Shown: positions 7,886 through 17,292 of the stretch, piece after piece
Layout: the number at the start of each line of letters is the position of its first letter
How positions within the stretch are numbered: position 1 is the stretch's first letter
DNA from: Romanomermis culicivorax
Taxonomy: Eukaryota > Nematoda > Enoplea > Mermithida > Mermithidae
Reading direction: 5' to 3'
Assembly: GCA_963922205.1 (NCBI GenBank)
Contig: CAWUHX010000409.1
Location: 1-64,000 of the forward strand
Length of the DNA: 64,000 nt
The notes under the pieces: generated by a model
The model's database searches: none
Seen by the model: only the letters and a program-made list of their open reading frames with translations
Told to the model about the DNA's origin: nothing
Translations under genes and position numbers: made by a program

Positions 7886-8503
7886 TTTTTTTCTTCATCT
7901 TAGAGAGCCAGCCAACTTTTATAGCCAGCAATACATAAAAAAACACCCAATCAATTTTCAAAGAGAGTCAGTTGTTGTTTATTTACCTAAACTTTATTGA
8001 TTGAAAACCTTCCCACTACATGAAACATTTTATGTAGATGAAAAAATGGTTAAGTCTGGCATATTTTTCCACTAGTGAAAGTAGCAAAGAGATCAAATTT
8101 AAAGAGCAGTGAGGTACAGTATTGGAAGCTCAAGTGATTCACATGCTCATTGTTGTGAATCAAGGCTAGCTAAAAGACAAGAAATACTTTTATACAAAGA
8201 TAGTTGAGAAAATGACTCATAAGGTGACTGCTTGTCTAAAGAAAAGTGACGTAAGCAAGAAAGTTTTTATATGTGCATTTTGATTAAATTTGACTTGAAA
8301 GACAGATCAAAAAGTGAGATAAGAAAAAAACCAGTTTATTTCAGTATGAATCATCAGAAAAAGTGAGAAAGATGTGACATTTGATGGAATAGATCAGTAG
8401 GTTTTGCTGTTCCACTAAGCCTACAGTAATCCTGCCCAAAAGAGTATAAAAGCAAAAAAATTTGAGGAAAGCTCATTTGTGATTTTTATCAACTTGAAGG
8501 AAG
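7886..8503. promoter_or_regulatory. Divergent promoter region between the two Polinton gene blocks
   Basis: No gene is visible here. The left edge holds the minus-strand TATA box (7923-7913). The right edge holds TATAAAAG at 8445-8452, 59 bases before the polymerase start. Between them lie a perfect AP-1 type site TGACTCA (8213-8219) and a CRE/ATF-like TGACGTAA (8247-8254). The transcription-factor matches are short and could be chance. Confidence 0.5.
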
Positions 8504-11500
8504 GTGAATTCTATTATATTGTCATCAATTTTTTTTCAAAAATTAGTGTTGATTATGAATGAAAAGCGATTTTTTGTATGTGAAGAATGTAGCAAAACCT
8601 TTGCTGAACAAAGGTATATGACTGAACATATGAATGCAGTGCATAAAGGTTGGAGGTACAACTGTCCCATTTGTTATACAACATACAGCCATGAACGTCG
8701 ATTGAAGTCCCACATTAGAGACAAACATTCAAATTCTTTTGAATGCTTTTGCTGTGATACAGCATTCACTTGCTTTGAGTCTCTATTATCAAAAGAACAT
8801 ATAAATGGGTGTTTGTTGATTAAACCAGTAGACTCGATTGGAGCTATAGAACAGAATACATCAGATGATAGCACTATTCTGATCAAGGAAGAATCAGATA
8901 ATCCGGAAATAGAGGACTACCCTGGAAATTTACGCAATACTATCCAGAATTATTGGCGACTTATACGAACACGACAATCACTAGTCAATTTATTGGATCA
9001 TGTTTATAATTATCGATGGAGCCAGATCAATGGAGATTTTTCTAAAATGCTAATGGATATTTATTTCAAAGAGAAGCAGTGCTTCAGGATTAATGGAGCT
9101 ATTGGCTGCATTCTCATAAATAGGGAGACAGAAGAGCTCAAATATTGGTATGCATGTCATAATAATTTCATGTTATTAGAGAAACCTCTGATGATCAAAA
9201 ACAGTGATGACCTCCAGAATTTGGCTCATACTTTACAACAAGTAGACATGACTGAAAAATTTACTCGTCCTAATACAAAATGGTATTTGGCTGCAGTCAC
9301 CAATGTAGATTTTTACATAATGCCTCAGTTGAATTTTGTTGCTGGATGTAGGAATTACATTTTACCTGAACAGATTTCTTATCAAAGACATAACATTATT
9401 GGAATGACTCAGGATTCAAAACATACTCGATTCAACGATAACTTATGCTTCTTCAGATGTCTAACACAGTGCATTATGGGGTATTTTGAGAAGAAAGATT
9501 ATGTCCTGAGTTATTTTCAACAGTATTGTGTATCAAAGGGCATACATCCAACAGTGGATTTATTTCCTGGCATAAATTTTGATGAAATACCATATTTAGA
9601 AGGGCTATTTGATGTTGATGTACAGATATACTACACGAATGAGAATGGAAATGCTACATGTTGGAAAAATGTAGTGAAGAAACATAAATATTTGATGAAT
9701 CTTGATATTTCATTTACTCAAGGAGGAAAAGCTCATTTCGCATACATTACCAACTTGGACCAATATGCAAAAAGATATGGTTGCTTGGATTGTGGCCGAC
9801 TGTTCAAAAATGCATCCAATTTGAATGAGCATATCAATAATCATTGTCACAGTGGACAGACTCGCCATAAATTTGTGGGAGGTGTTTTTCAAGTAAAGCA
9901 AACTGTATTTGAACTATTAGAGACTTTAAATATAAAAATTCCATTGCCTTTACGGTTCTGCAAATATATTGCTGTGTATGATTTTGAATCATTATTGATC
10001 AAAGAAGAGAAGACAGCATCAGATAAGCTAGTTTATGTTGCAGAGCATCAACCAGTCTCTTGTGCAGTAGCCTCTAATGTGCCTGGATATGAACAAGCTT
10101 TGTGTCTAATTGACAGCAATCCAGATGTATTAATTTCAAGAATGGTGGATCATCTCAATCTCATAAGCATGAGACAGCAAGAAATATTACTGCATCAATT
10201 TCAATCAATATTTTTTGAACTTGAATCACAGATGAAGGAATCTGAATGTCTTATATCTGAGTTGAAGAAGAATCAAAAAGATGTGAGGCGTGAAAAGGGT
10301 CATTTAAACTTTATAAAATCCATAAAGAGCAAGTTGACAATGTACTGTGAGCAATTGATTTGTGTTGGATTTAATTCTGGAAAGTATGACTTGAATTTAA
10401 TCAAACGTAACATATTTCCCAAGATGGTGAATCAAGCAAGATCAAATGATTTGGTAAGATGGCCAAAGGCTATTTTACGTAATGGATCCTATCTATGTCT
10501 TTCAACTGATTCACTCAAATTCTTAGATGCAAGTGTATATGCAGCTCCAGGTTTCAGCCTTGACACATTCATGAGGGCTTATAAGGCCAAACTGACAAAA
10601 GCTCATTTCCCATACGAGTATATAGACTCATTCGAAAAGCTTTACGAAAAACAACTCCCTGCCAAAGAATGTTTCTATAGTTCATTAAGGAAAGAATCCA
10701 TCAGTCAAGAGTCATACAATCAATGCCAGCAGCAGTGGAATGAAAATGGGATGCAAACTATGTTTGATTATCTCAGATTCTATAATTTACGCGATGTTGA
10801 ACCATTTTTGGAAGCATGCCTCAATATGGCCCAAATTTATTGGATTAATTTCAAAATTGATGTATTTAGAGAGGCTCTTTCTTTACCTGGTGTAACAGAG
10901 CGTTACCTCTTTAACAGTATACCAGAAACTCATTTTGTGTTATTCAATGAGAAAACAAAGGAACTACACTATAGACTTAAGGCAAGTATGCGTGGAGGGC
11001 TCGCCATGGTAATGAATCGATTAGCAATTAAAGATGCGACCTTCATCCGGAATAATCCTGAGAGAATTGTGAAAAGCATAATCGGGTTAGATTTTAATGC
11101 TTTATATTTGTGGGCTCAGTCGATGTCAACACCATCAGGTCACTTTGATCACTGGGTTCTCAATCAGGATGGCTTCAAAAAGAATGTTTCCTCAAAGTCA
11201 ATTTCGATTGAGTGGCTAGAACAAGAGTCACAAAAATGTGGATACCATATTCAGCATTTAGGAAATAATAAAGAAAAATGGGTTGGACCAAAACATTTAC
11301 TTGTTGATGGATTTTGTCAAAGGACCAATACTGCTTACGAATTTTATGGATGTTACTGGCACTGTCATGACTGCCCCGCAGGATGGCGAAACAAAGGGAA
11401 AGATTCAATCAAAGCAAAAGACTGGATTGTTGAAAAAGAGAAATACATACAATCACTGGGATACAATCTAGTTACCATATGGGAATGTGAATGGAAGTTG

Positions 11501-12727
11501 TCTCGTCAAAAATACATTTCCCAGAACAAACATTTATTTAGAGCATTCTTCAATTCAAAATTCCTCCCTTATGAACAAATGAAGTCCTCAATTCTGAGTG
11601 GAATGGTTTTTGGCTTTGCAAGGGTTGAGATTTCTACACCAGAGCATCTAAAACAGAAGTATGCTGACTTTCCTCCAATAATCAAGCACGCTCAAGTTGG
11701 AATTGATGATATTGGAGATCATATGAAAGAATATGCTTTGAAGACTGGACAATTAAGTAAACCGCGTGACTGCTTAATTAGCAGCTACTTTGGCAAAGAC
11801 ATATTTCTATCTACACCAATGATTTGTTTCTTGGTTCAACATGGCTTAGTGCTTGATAATATTTATGAAGTTGTTCAGTATGATGAATCAAAACCCTTTG
11901 AAAATTTTCGTGATGTAGTTACAAAGCATCGCAAAGATGGAGATGCTGACCCGGAGTTATCAATCTTAGCAGATACATACAAACTGCTTGGTAACACCGG
12001 ATATGGTAAAACACTCACAAACAAAGAAAAACATGTGAATGTTTTCTACTGTGATCAGGAAAAAGCTGTAGAATGTAGCTACAGTCCTTATGTAAAAAAA
12101 ATTGAAAGTATTTCATCCAACTGTTACGAAGTGCAAATGTGGAAAGCTGAAATCAAATTGGATTTGCCAATTGTGATTGGTTTATCTGTTTATAATTGGG
12201 CGAAAATCAAGATGCTAGAATTTTTTTATGATGTACTTCAAATTTACCTTGATCAAACAAAATATCAGTGTATGGAAACTGATACTGACAGCATTTATTT
12301 GGCTTTATCAACAGAGACTTTGCTTGATGCAGTTAGACCCGAATTGAAAGACCATTTTATAACTGAAATTTATCCCAAATGGTTTGTAACAAGAAAAGAA
12401 GACAAGCGAACACCAGGATTGCTCAAAGTTGAGTGGCAAGGAACTGCAATGTGCTGCTTATCAGCAAAAACTTACATAGGAATTGGAGACAATGAAAAGA
12501 AAATAAGCTGTAAAGGTATTATGAAAAAGATCAATGATCTAACCTTTGACAAATACAATATGGTTTTGGCAACAAAAACACCTTGGGAAGGTGAAAATAT
12601 TGGTTTCAAAACCCAAGCTGATAATAAAATTTGGACATACATACAAGAAAAACAAGGATTACCATATTTGTATATAAAGAGGAAAGTGTTAGATGATGGA
12701 ATAACTACTTTACCATTAGATTTATGA
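8504..12727 (+). CDS. Protein-primed family B DNA polymerase (pPolB) of the Polinton
   Basis: A 1407-residue protein that replicates the element. Two C2H2 zinc fingers lie at about 26-47 and 54-75. A segment with NDNLCFFRC (311-319) and a later AHFAYI (His411) resembles an OTU-type cysteine-protease fold often found in front of Polinton polymerases. The exonuclease domain shows ExoI YDFES (Asp493, Glu495), an ExoII-like GFNSGKYDLNLI and ExoIII YNLRDVEP. Polymerase motifs are A (LDFNALY, Asp863), B (LLGNTGYGKT, about 1162-1170) and C (DTDS, Asp1260 and Asp1262), followed by KTYIGIG. A later in-frame Met at codon 18 (8555) is a plausible true start. It is transcribed divergently from all other genes. 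A poly(A) signal AATAAA follows at about 12787. Confidence 0.96.
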   Translation: MNSIILSSIFFQKLVLIMNEKRFFVCEECSKTFAEQRYMTEHMNAVHKGWRYNCPICYTTYSHERRLKSHIRDKHSNSFECFCCDTAFTCFESLLSKEHINGCLLIKPVDSIGAIEQNTSDDSTILIKEESDNPEIEDYPGNLRNTIQNYWRLIRTRQSLVNLLDHVYNYRWSQINGDFSKMLMDIYFKEKQCFRINGAIGCILINRETEELKYWYACHNNFMLLEKPLMIKNSDDLQNLAHTLQQVDMTEKFTRPNTKWYLAAVTNVDFYIMPQLNFVAGCRNYILPEQISYQRHNIIGMTQDSKHTRFNDNLCFFRCLTQCIMGYFEKKDYVLSYFQQYCVSKGIHPTVDLFPGINFDEIPYLEGLFDVDVQIYYTNENGNATCWKNVVKKHKYLMNLDISFTQGGKAHFAYITNLDQYAKRYGCLDCGRLFKNASNLNEHINNHCHSGQTRHKFVGGVFQVKQTVFELLETLNIKIPLPLRFCKYIAVYDFESLLIKEEKTASDKLVYVAEHQPVSCAVASNVPGYEQALCLIDSNPDVLISRMVDHLNLISMRQQEILLHQFQSIFFELESQMKESECLISELKKNQKDVRREKGHLNFIKSIKSKLTMYCEQLICVGFNSGKYDLNLIKRNIFPKMVNQARSNDLVRWPKAILRNGSYLCLSTDSLKFLDASVYAAPGFSLDTFMRAYKAKLTKAHFPYEYIDSFEKLYEKQLPAKECFYSSLRKESISQESYNQCQQQWNENGMQTMFDYLRFYNLRDVEPFLEACLNMAQIYWINFKIDVFREALSLPGVTERYLFNSIPETHFVLFNEKTKELHYRLKASMRGGLAMVMNRLAIKDATFIRNNPERIVKSIIGLDFNALYLWAQSMSTPSGHFDHWVLNQDGFKKNVSSKSISIEWLEQESQKCGYHIQHLGNNKEKWVGPKHLLVDGFCQRTNTAYEFYGCYWHCHDCPAGWRNKGKDSIKAKDWIVEKEKYIQSLGYNLVTIWECEWKLSRQKYISQNKHLFRAFFNSKFLPYEQMKSSILSGMVFGFARVEISTPEHLKQKYADFPPIIKHAQVGIDDIGDHMKEYALKTGQLSKPRDCLISSYFGKDIFLSTPMICFLVQHGLVLDNIYEVVQYDESKPFENFRDVVTKHRKDGDADPELSILADTYKLLGNTGYGKTLTNKEKHVNVFYCDQEKAVECSYSPYVKKIESISSNCYEVQMWKAEIKLDLPIVIGLSVYNWAKIKMLEFFYDVLQIYLDQTKYQCMETDTDSIYLALSTETLLDAVRPELKDHFITEIYPKWFVTRKEDKRTPGLLKVEWQGTAMCCLSAKTYIGIGDNEKKISCKGIMKKINDLTFDKYNMVLATKTPWEGENIGFKTQADNKIWTYIQEKQGLPYLYIKRKVLDDGITTLPLDL

Positions 12728-13175
12728 TTATTATGCATCCAAATAGTGTATTATTTTTTCCATAGTTGTTAGAATATTTTTTTTTGAATAAAATTTTTGT
12801 CCTTGTCAATTTTTGCCATTTATTTTTTATTCTTGTCTCTTTTTTGCTTTTTGATTGCCTCCTAGGTAGATATTTGAATCTTAGTGCATATGAAAAAGGA
12901 AGTCAGATAATTAAGTATGGATACCCTTTGATGTCAGTGTATTGTAGGGGCTCTTGGTGCATGGTGAGGAGCCATTGATGACCTGGAGTCACACACACAT
13001 GCATAAGCACTGTTTGGCACTAGATGCATGGTGAGGAGCCATTGACGGTCTAGGGTCAAGCAGATTTGTGTGCAAGTTGCTAGGTGCATGGTGAGGAGCC
13101 AATGACGGCCTAGCATCAGGCATGTATATGTATGCAGAGTGCTAAATATTTGTTGTTATTTGAACACTTTTCTCA
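12728..13175. other. Polymerase 3' flank with three tandem repeats
   Basis: After the polymerase stop comes AT-rich sequence with a polyadenylation signal, then three degenerate direct repeats sharing GCATGGTGAGGAGCCA (starting at 12959, 13026 and 13086; spacing 67 and 60 bases) just inside the right terminal repeat. No gene is seen. Confidence 0.75.
12948..13140. repeat. Three-copy 60-67 bp tandem repeat inside the right Polinton end
   Basis: Each copy contains GGTGCATGGTGAGGAGCC or a near variant, followed by ATTGA(T/C)G and a CTAG/CTGG-(G)TCA motif. No counterpart was noticed next to the left end. Confidence 0.8.
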
Positions 13176-13267
13176 TATTATGGGTACTTTCTATGAAAGT
13201 ATCGGCGCCACATGTGTACTAGCCTCCTCGCGGCTGGCGCTGGGACTGATCTTTTGATCAGTGCGAA
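13176..13267. repeat. Polinton right terminal inverted repeat (visible part)
   Basis: Reverse complement of 1-92. It carries the same ACTGATC-GATCAGT hairpin with a different four-base loop. Because the partner sequence left of position 1 is not available, the repeat may extend past 13267. Confidence 0.9.
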
Positions 13268-14040
13268 TGAGTACACAATTTCTGTTGATATATAGCATGA
13301 CTTTCCTATTTAAGCTAGCTATATGAAGCTTGAAGCGGCAGCTTCAGCTTTATTAGCTAGGCGAACTTCCCTCCCCCCAACAGGCGCGGCGGCGGCGGCG
13401 AGCGGCAGCGGCGATGCATATTAACAAATAACATAAATGGTAGAGCCCACACCAATTAAAATTTTCAGAACCCCTCGCACAAAATTTGGGCTTTTGTCTT
13501 AAATGGGTCGTGTTGGGTACCAATCGATAGATCTCATTGAGCTGATTCCGAAAAGTACCATATATGTCACATTATCTCAAGTTTTGATGGAGATGTGGGT
13601 GGGCCAAGTTTCGGCAACTTTTTTCTTTCTAGCCTAGGTGTGACGTCATGCTTTTTTCCATCCGGAAAAATGGTCGGCTATGTTTTGTACACTAGTCCCC
13701 GTTTTCTTTCAAAGATTTTATGTGTACTAAATTTCCTATCTTTAACAGGGGGTAGTCCCCAAAACGCTCCTAAGGGGGGGGGTCTCTATACTACTATTCT
13801 CTGATCAAAAAAACTTTAAAAAACCTTTTTTCAGTAAAAATCTGTTATTTTTTGAACAAAAACAGTCAAAAATGTCCGCGCCATAAATACATATTTTTTG
13901 GTTTTGAGTCTATTTTTCGAAATTTTTAAGCGAAAAAATCGGAATTATCTCTTTCAATGATATCACCCCCTTAAATTTACGGCAATCGATGAATCCCAGA
14001 AATCCGTTGCATGAATTTCTCATAGTACGTCTCATTTTAC
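13268..14040. other. Presumed cyclin L intron 6 sequence right of the Polinton
   Basis: No gene is seen. It holds a palindromic AAGCTTGAAGC/GCTTCAAGC-like stretch near 13325, a short GC-rich GGC-repeat run (13382-13415) and A/T- and G-rich debris resembling other dispersed repeats in the window. It ends at the splice donor of the last visible cyclin L exon. Confidence 0.6.
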
Positions 14041-14269
14041 CTTCTTCTTTCTATAAGCGTATAATTTCAGCAACGAAAGGCTAACGTCAGGAACATCGTC
14101 GTCCGTAAACAATTGCCACCAGTTTAAAACAGTCGAATTCGACGGCATGACAACTTTGGGAATGGGAATTTGTAAATTCAACCACGCTAAATGAATACAA
14201 GCGCAAGCGACCGTTTCGGGTGAAAAACGTAGAAAAATGTCCGACCGAAGACTATCGTTCATATAATTC
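14041..14269 (-). CDS. CycL: Cyclin L, exon 6 (second cyclin fold, last exon in window)
   Basis: Encodes NYMNDSLRSDIFLRFSPETV, then ACACIHLAWLNLQIPIP, then NWWQLF and LLKLYAYRKKK, matching the second cyclin fold of cyclin L. The acceptor is CTCTCAG before the first base, which completes the Trp codon begun in exon 5. The donor is AAG followed by GTAAAA. The reading frame stops shortly after the donor, so downstream exons are needed for the Arg/Ser-rich C-terminus normal for this family. None is visible before the Polinton, so they presumably lie left of the window. Confidence 0.92.
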
Positions 14270-14692
14270 CTGAGAGAAATGTCAATAAAATGGAAAAAGG
14301 CTATCAAAAACTCAAGAAAAACTGACAAAACACGGCAAATATTAGGGTTGTAACGACAACATTAACTTTGATTAAACCTCGAGTTCATTCTGATATCCTA
14401 CCGAATGAATATTCTAGATCGAATCAAATAATGAGCGTTTCTATCAGAGATTAAAATTTTTCATAAGATTGATAACTCGATAGTGACTCAAGTTTAAAAA
14501 TCGAGACTTCACTGAATCCCGAACAGATTAAGCAAAATACAACTTCTTCAATTAAATATCTTCCAACTTGCGATTAACGTCGAGATTTCTTACCGAATCT
14601 TCCGTCTTTACCTGTAACCTAAAAAAACAAAGAAAATTCGTGAAAATTAAATTTATCAAAATGTTACCATTCCCCGGTCCAAACCTACTCAC

Positions 14693-14796
14693 CTTTTCAA
14701 AAAGAGAGAGGTTTCCAAATCGTAATCGCCCGTTAGAGGTTGTTTCTCTTAATCAAGCGACAACTTATAGGGCGTCAACATGATGTCGAGAATAAC
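14693..14796 (-). other. Candidate alternative (stop-containing) cassette exon of cyclin L
   Basis: Inside intron 5, a 104-base stretch is bounded by a plausible acceptor (TTTTACGCCCAG) and a strong donor (AAAAG before GTGAGT). Read in the frame set by exon 5 it gives an early in-frame stop. Mammalian cyclin L genes are known to produce truncated isoforms by alternative splicing, so this could be a regulatory cassette. The evidence is only splice-signal quality and local composition. Confidence 0.3.
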
Positions 14797-14960
14797 CTGG
14801 GCGTAAAATTTTCAAGTTATTTTCATGCTTAGTATAATTTATACGTAGCGCTAAAACGTCAACAATTTTTTCGTTATATGAAAATTCGACACAATTAGAT
14901 TACAACAATAATATTTTGCCATGTTTTGCGGAAAAAGGACATGTAAAATTATGACCTTAC

Positions 14961-15025
14961 CAGGATTTCTGCGCCAAAGCTTGATTATCTTCGGCGTTCA
15001 AGGCCCTCATGTACGTTGGAATCAA
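14961..15025 (-). CDS. CycL: Cyclin L, exon 5
   Basis: A short 65-base exon encoding LIPTYMRALNAEDNQALAQKS and the first two bases of a Trp codon, matching the linker to the second cyclin fold. The acceptor is TTTTAG, and the donor is TCCTG followed by GTAAGG. Confidence 0.9.
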
Positions 15026-17159
15026 CTAAAAGCATAAAGAAAAAATGAGAATTGAATAAAACCTTAATTTTTTGGTCACAAAACTAAGATATGGAGATGC
15101 TCTGTTTAACCGATATTCCTCATTCATTGAAAATCGGGTCAACAAAAGTTTTCCATATTTCACCGCTTTTAGAAACGGAAATATGTATACATGTTCCTTA
15201 AGAACGTCTGTTGTCGAAAACTCCAGCCTTTGATTTTTAAAGACTATTGAATTTAGTAGGACATAACCGTGTAACTTTCAATGTTTGGGCTCGTCGAAAG
15301 AAAAAATGCCCAATTTTCAAGTTCACAAAATGTTTCCAAAAATAGTGTTGTTGTCTAAAAAAATATATGCGCCGAAAAAATACTTTTTCTGTTCAAAAAT
15401 AATCATTTCTTACCAGACATGCATGGCAAGAATTTTTCTGGGTGAGAATTACTGGACTTTTCGTCGACGGAGGAGGGGGTGGAATGGGTGAGCGAAACAC
15501 TCAAATGGTCAAAAATTCGTTTTTTACAACGAAACGTTTACTCAATGACTAGATATAATATTTTTGCGATTTTCGATAGCCCAATTTGATCGTTCTAACA
15601 TCAAAAACTTCATCTATACATTTTTCTATAACGGTCATTTTTAACTACACAAAAAAGACGATTGTCGTCACATGCTGATGTTTTGAGACGCCCATTTTTC
15701 ATCATAATGGAGCGCCTCAAATTTTTTTAAAACTAAAACCGAGAACTCAACGGAACAAATTGGAAAAACGAAAAGTTATAAACGGATTAGATTCATATCT
15801 GTACTGGGGGGGGGGGGGGGGGGCGGGGGCCCACCCAGGGTTTTTTTTTTGACCTACGAGTCGCAGGCCAAGTGGCTTGTTGACCTAAAATTTTACAAGC
15901 CATTTTAAATTTTTACAAGCCAATTTCATAATATCAGTATACGTGAATAAATTCCAATGCTAGGTTATTTTTTAAAGAAATGTATATATTGAGCATCATG
16001 GCAATCGATCAGAAAAGAGATGTCATTTAACATTTATTAAATAACATTTTAGAGCCGTTAATTCATTAAAATTCAGGAAACTTTTGAAATTTTTGAGTTT
16101 GATCGAAGTCTAATCTACAAGCATTGTGGAAAAAATTTTCGAGCAAACTATCCAAGAACATAATGACTTTGAATTACATGAGAAATCGGCGGTTAAATCG
16201 TCTATGATGACAAGTGAGAGCCCAAAAAGCTTTTAATCTTTCCTGCCTGAAACGCCGGAAAATTTTTTGGGTATTGACATTCTGCGATGTTGGAAAATCA
16301 ATTTTTCAAACACTTATTTGAAGAATTAGATTCGAATTTTCTGTTCGAAAGTCGTAATTCCTAGAATTTTATGTTTGAAAAATTTTTAAACCATTAATTT
16401 ATTCTCACACTCTCATGAACTTGGCCGAAAAGATATGAGTAAGAAGAGTAGAAATTTCCGAAAACTACTTCCACGTAGCTTTTGAATTGATTTTACATTA
16501 AGAAAGGAATAATCGCTTCAAAAAGTTTACAGACTTGACGTATTGATTTTTCTCATAAAATGTGTCAAGGGAAAAATGTGAATCAAAAAATGAAATCAAA
16601 AATATCAAGATGAAATATTGAAGATTACTAATTAAAATATGAGATAATACGTTTAAGATGATTAAAACTATATTAAAGATTAAATGATAAGTGAAGGCAG
16701 ACTTGTTGGAAGCGGCGCCTGAGCTAAGAAATAAATAATAATGCTTATTTAAGTTATAACCGGCGCGAAGCGATGGAAAATTTTGAGATTATGACCTTCT
16801 AAAATGCACCAAAATGCATCTTTTCAGTATCCGATATGATCAAACACATGACTCAAAAAATTCTGACAAGCCATTTTGGCTTGTTGGACAAAAATTCTAC
16901 AAGCCATTTTGTCAGTCCAACAAGCCATGGCTTGTGAAATGCTAAAAAAACTATGGGTCCCCCCAGTTTGGAAAAAATTAAAAAAATTTGCAAAAAAGTG
17001 TATGTTTTTTGGCCTTTTTTGGGGAAAAATTTCGACTTTTTTCGACCCCCCCCCAACTGGTCGGAGGTCTTACAGGTATTAGGTTCTATGGCACATTAAA
17101 ATTTAGAGGAGTTTGCATTTTACAAGACGTCTTGTAGAAATACTCTAAATGTACCATAC
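15026..17159. other. Cyclin L intron 4, filled with repeats
   Basis: Contains dispersed-repeat debris (a segment near 15410-15480 similar to 22330-22400), a G run at about 15807-15826 and a near-complete copy of the hairpin-ended 1.1 kb repeat at 15836-16951. No coding exon was recognised. Confidence 0.7.
15836..16951 (+). repeat. Dispersed non-coding repeat family A, copy 1
   Basis: About 1.1 kb, highly similar along its length to 23773-24830. It begins CAGGGTTTTTTT then GACCTACGAGTC and ends AAATGCTAAAAAAAC. Both ends carry short hairpins built from CAAGCCA/TGGCTTG. No coding frame. The transposon class is unclear: the CAGGG start recalls hAT, but no CCCTG end or target duplication was found. 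Confidence 0.8.
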
Positions 17160-17292
17160 CTTATGAGGGTGCTTAACATGGACACAAAACCCCAATTCTT
17201 TGAGAACTCGTCTTTCAGCTTTGATAACGTCGTTTTTCAACGCCGAATATTTTGAATCGACCATCATAGGCGCCGGTCGACGATTTTCCAAT
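17160..17292 (-). CDS. CycL: Cyclin L, exon 4
   Basis: Encodes [20 protein letters not shown], then [19 protein letters not shown] and KHPHK, the end of the first cyclin fold. The [13 protein letters not shown] and VKHPHK motifs are diagnostic for cyclin L. The acceptor is TTGTTCAG, the first base completes a Lys codon from exon 3, and the donor is AAG followed by GTATGG. Confidence 0.93.

Larger units (their letters stand above)
1..13267. mobile_element. Polinton (Maverick) virus-like DNA transposon, nearly whole fossil
   Basis: Large self-synthesising transposon recognised by its full core set: protein-primed family B polymerase (plus strand, 8504-12727), retrovirus-type integrase, A32-like packaging ATPase, adenovirus-type protease, double jelly-roll major capsid and penton-like minor capsid (all minus strand). 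Matching inverted repeats occur at 1-92 and 13176-13267. Because the window begins inside the left repeat, the outer limits are uncertain: the left end lies outside the window and the right end may run somewhat past 13267. The element looks nearly whole, with about one break, and its long open frames suggest a fairly young insertion. The visible repeats differ at about 9 of 92 positions by eye. It sits in what appears to be a cyclin L intron. An unusual extra cargo is a TBP-like gene at 368-886. Confidence 0.95.

Noticed and set aside
8543-8886. Minus-strand frames inside the polymerase gene
   Set aside because: Shadows of the polymerase coding sequence with no own motifs or promoter signature.
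13370-13420. GGC-rich run as a promoter or CpG island
   Set aside because: Only about 40 bases long, and no gene starts here. More likely part of the flanking repeat or of the element end.
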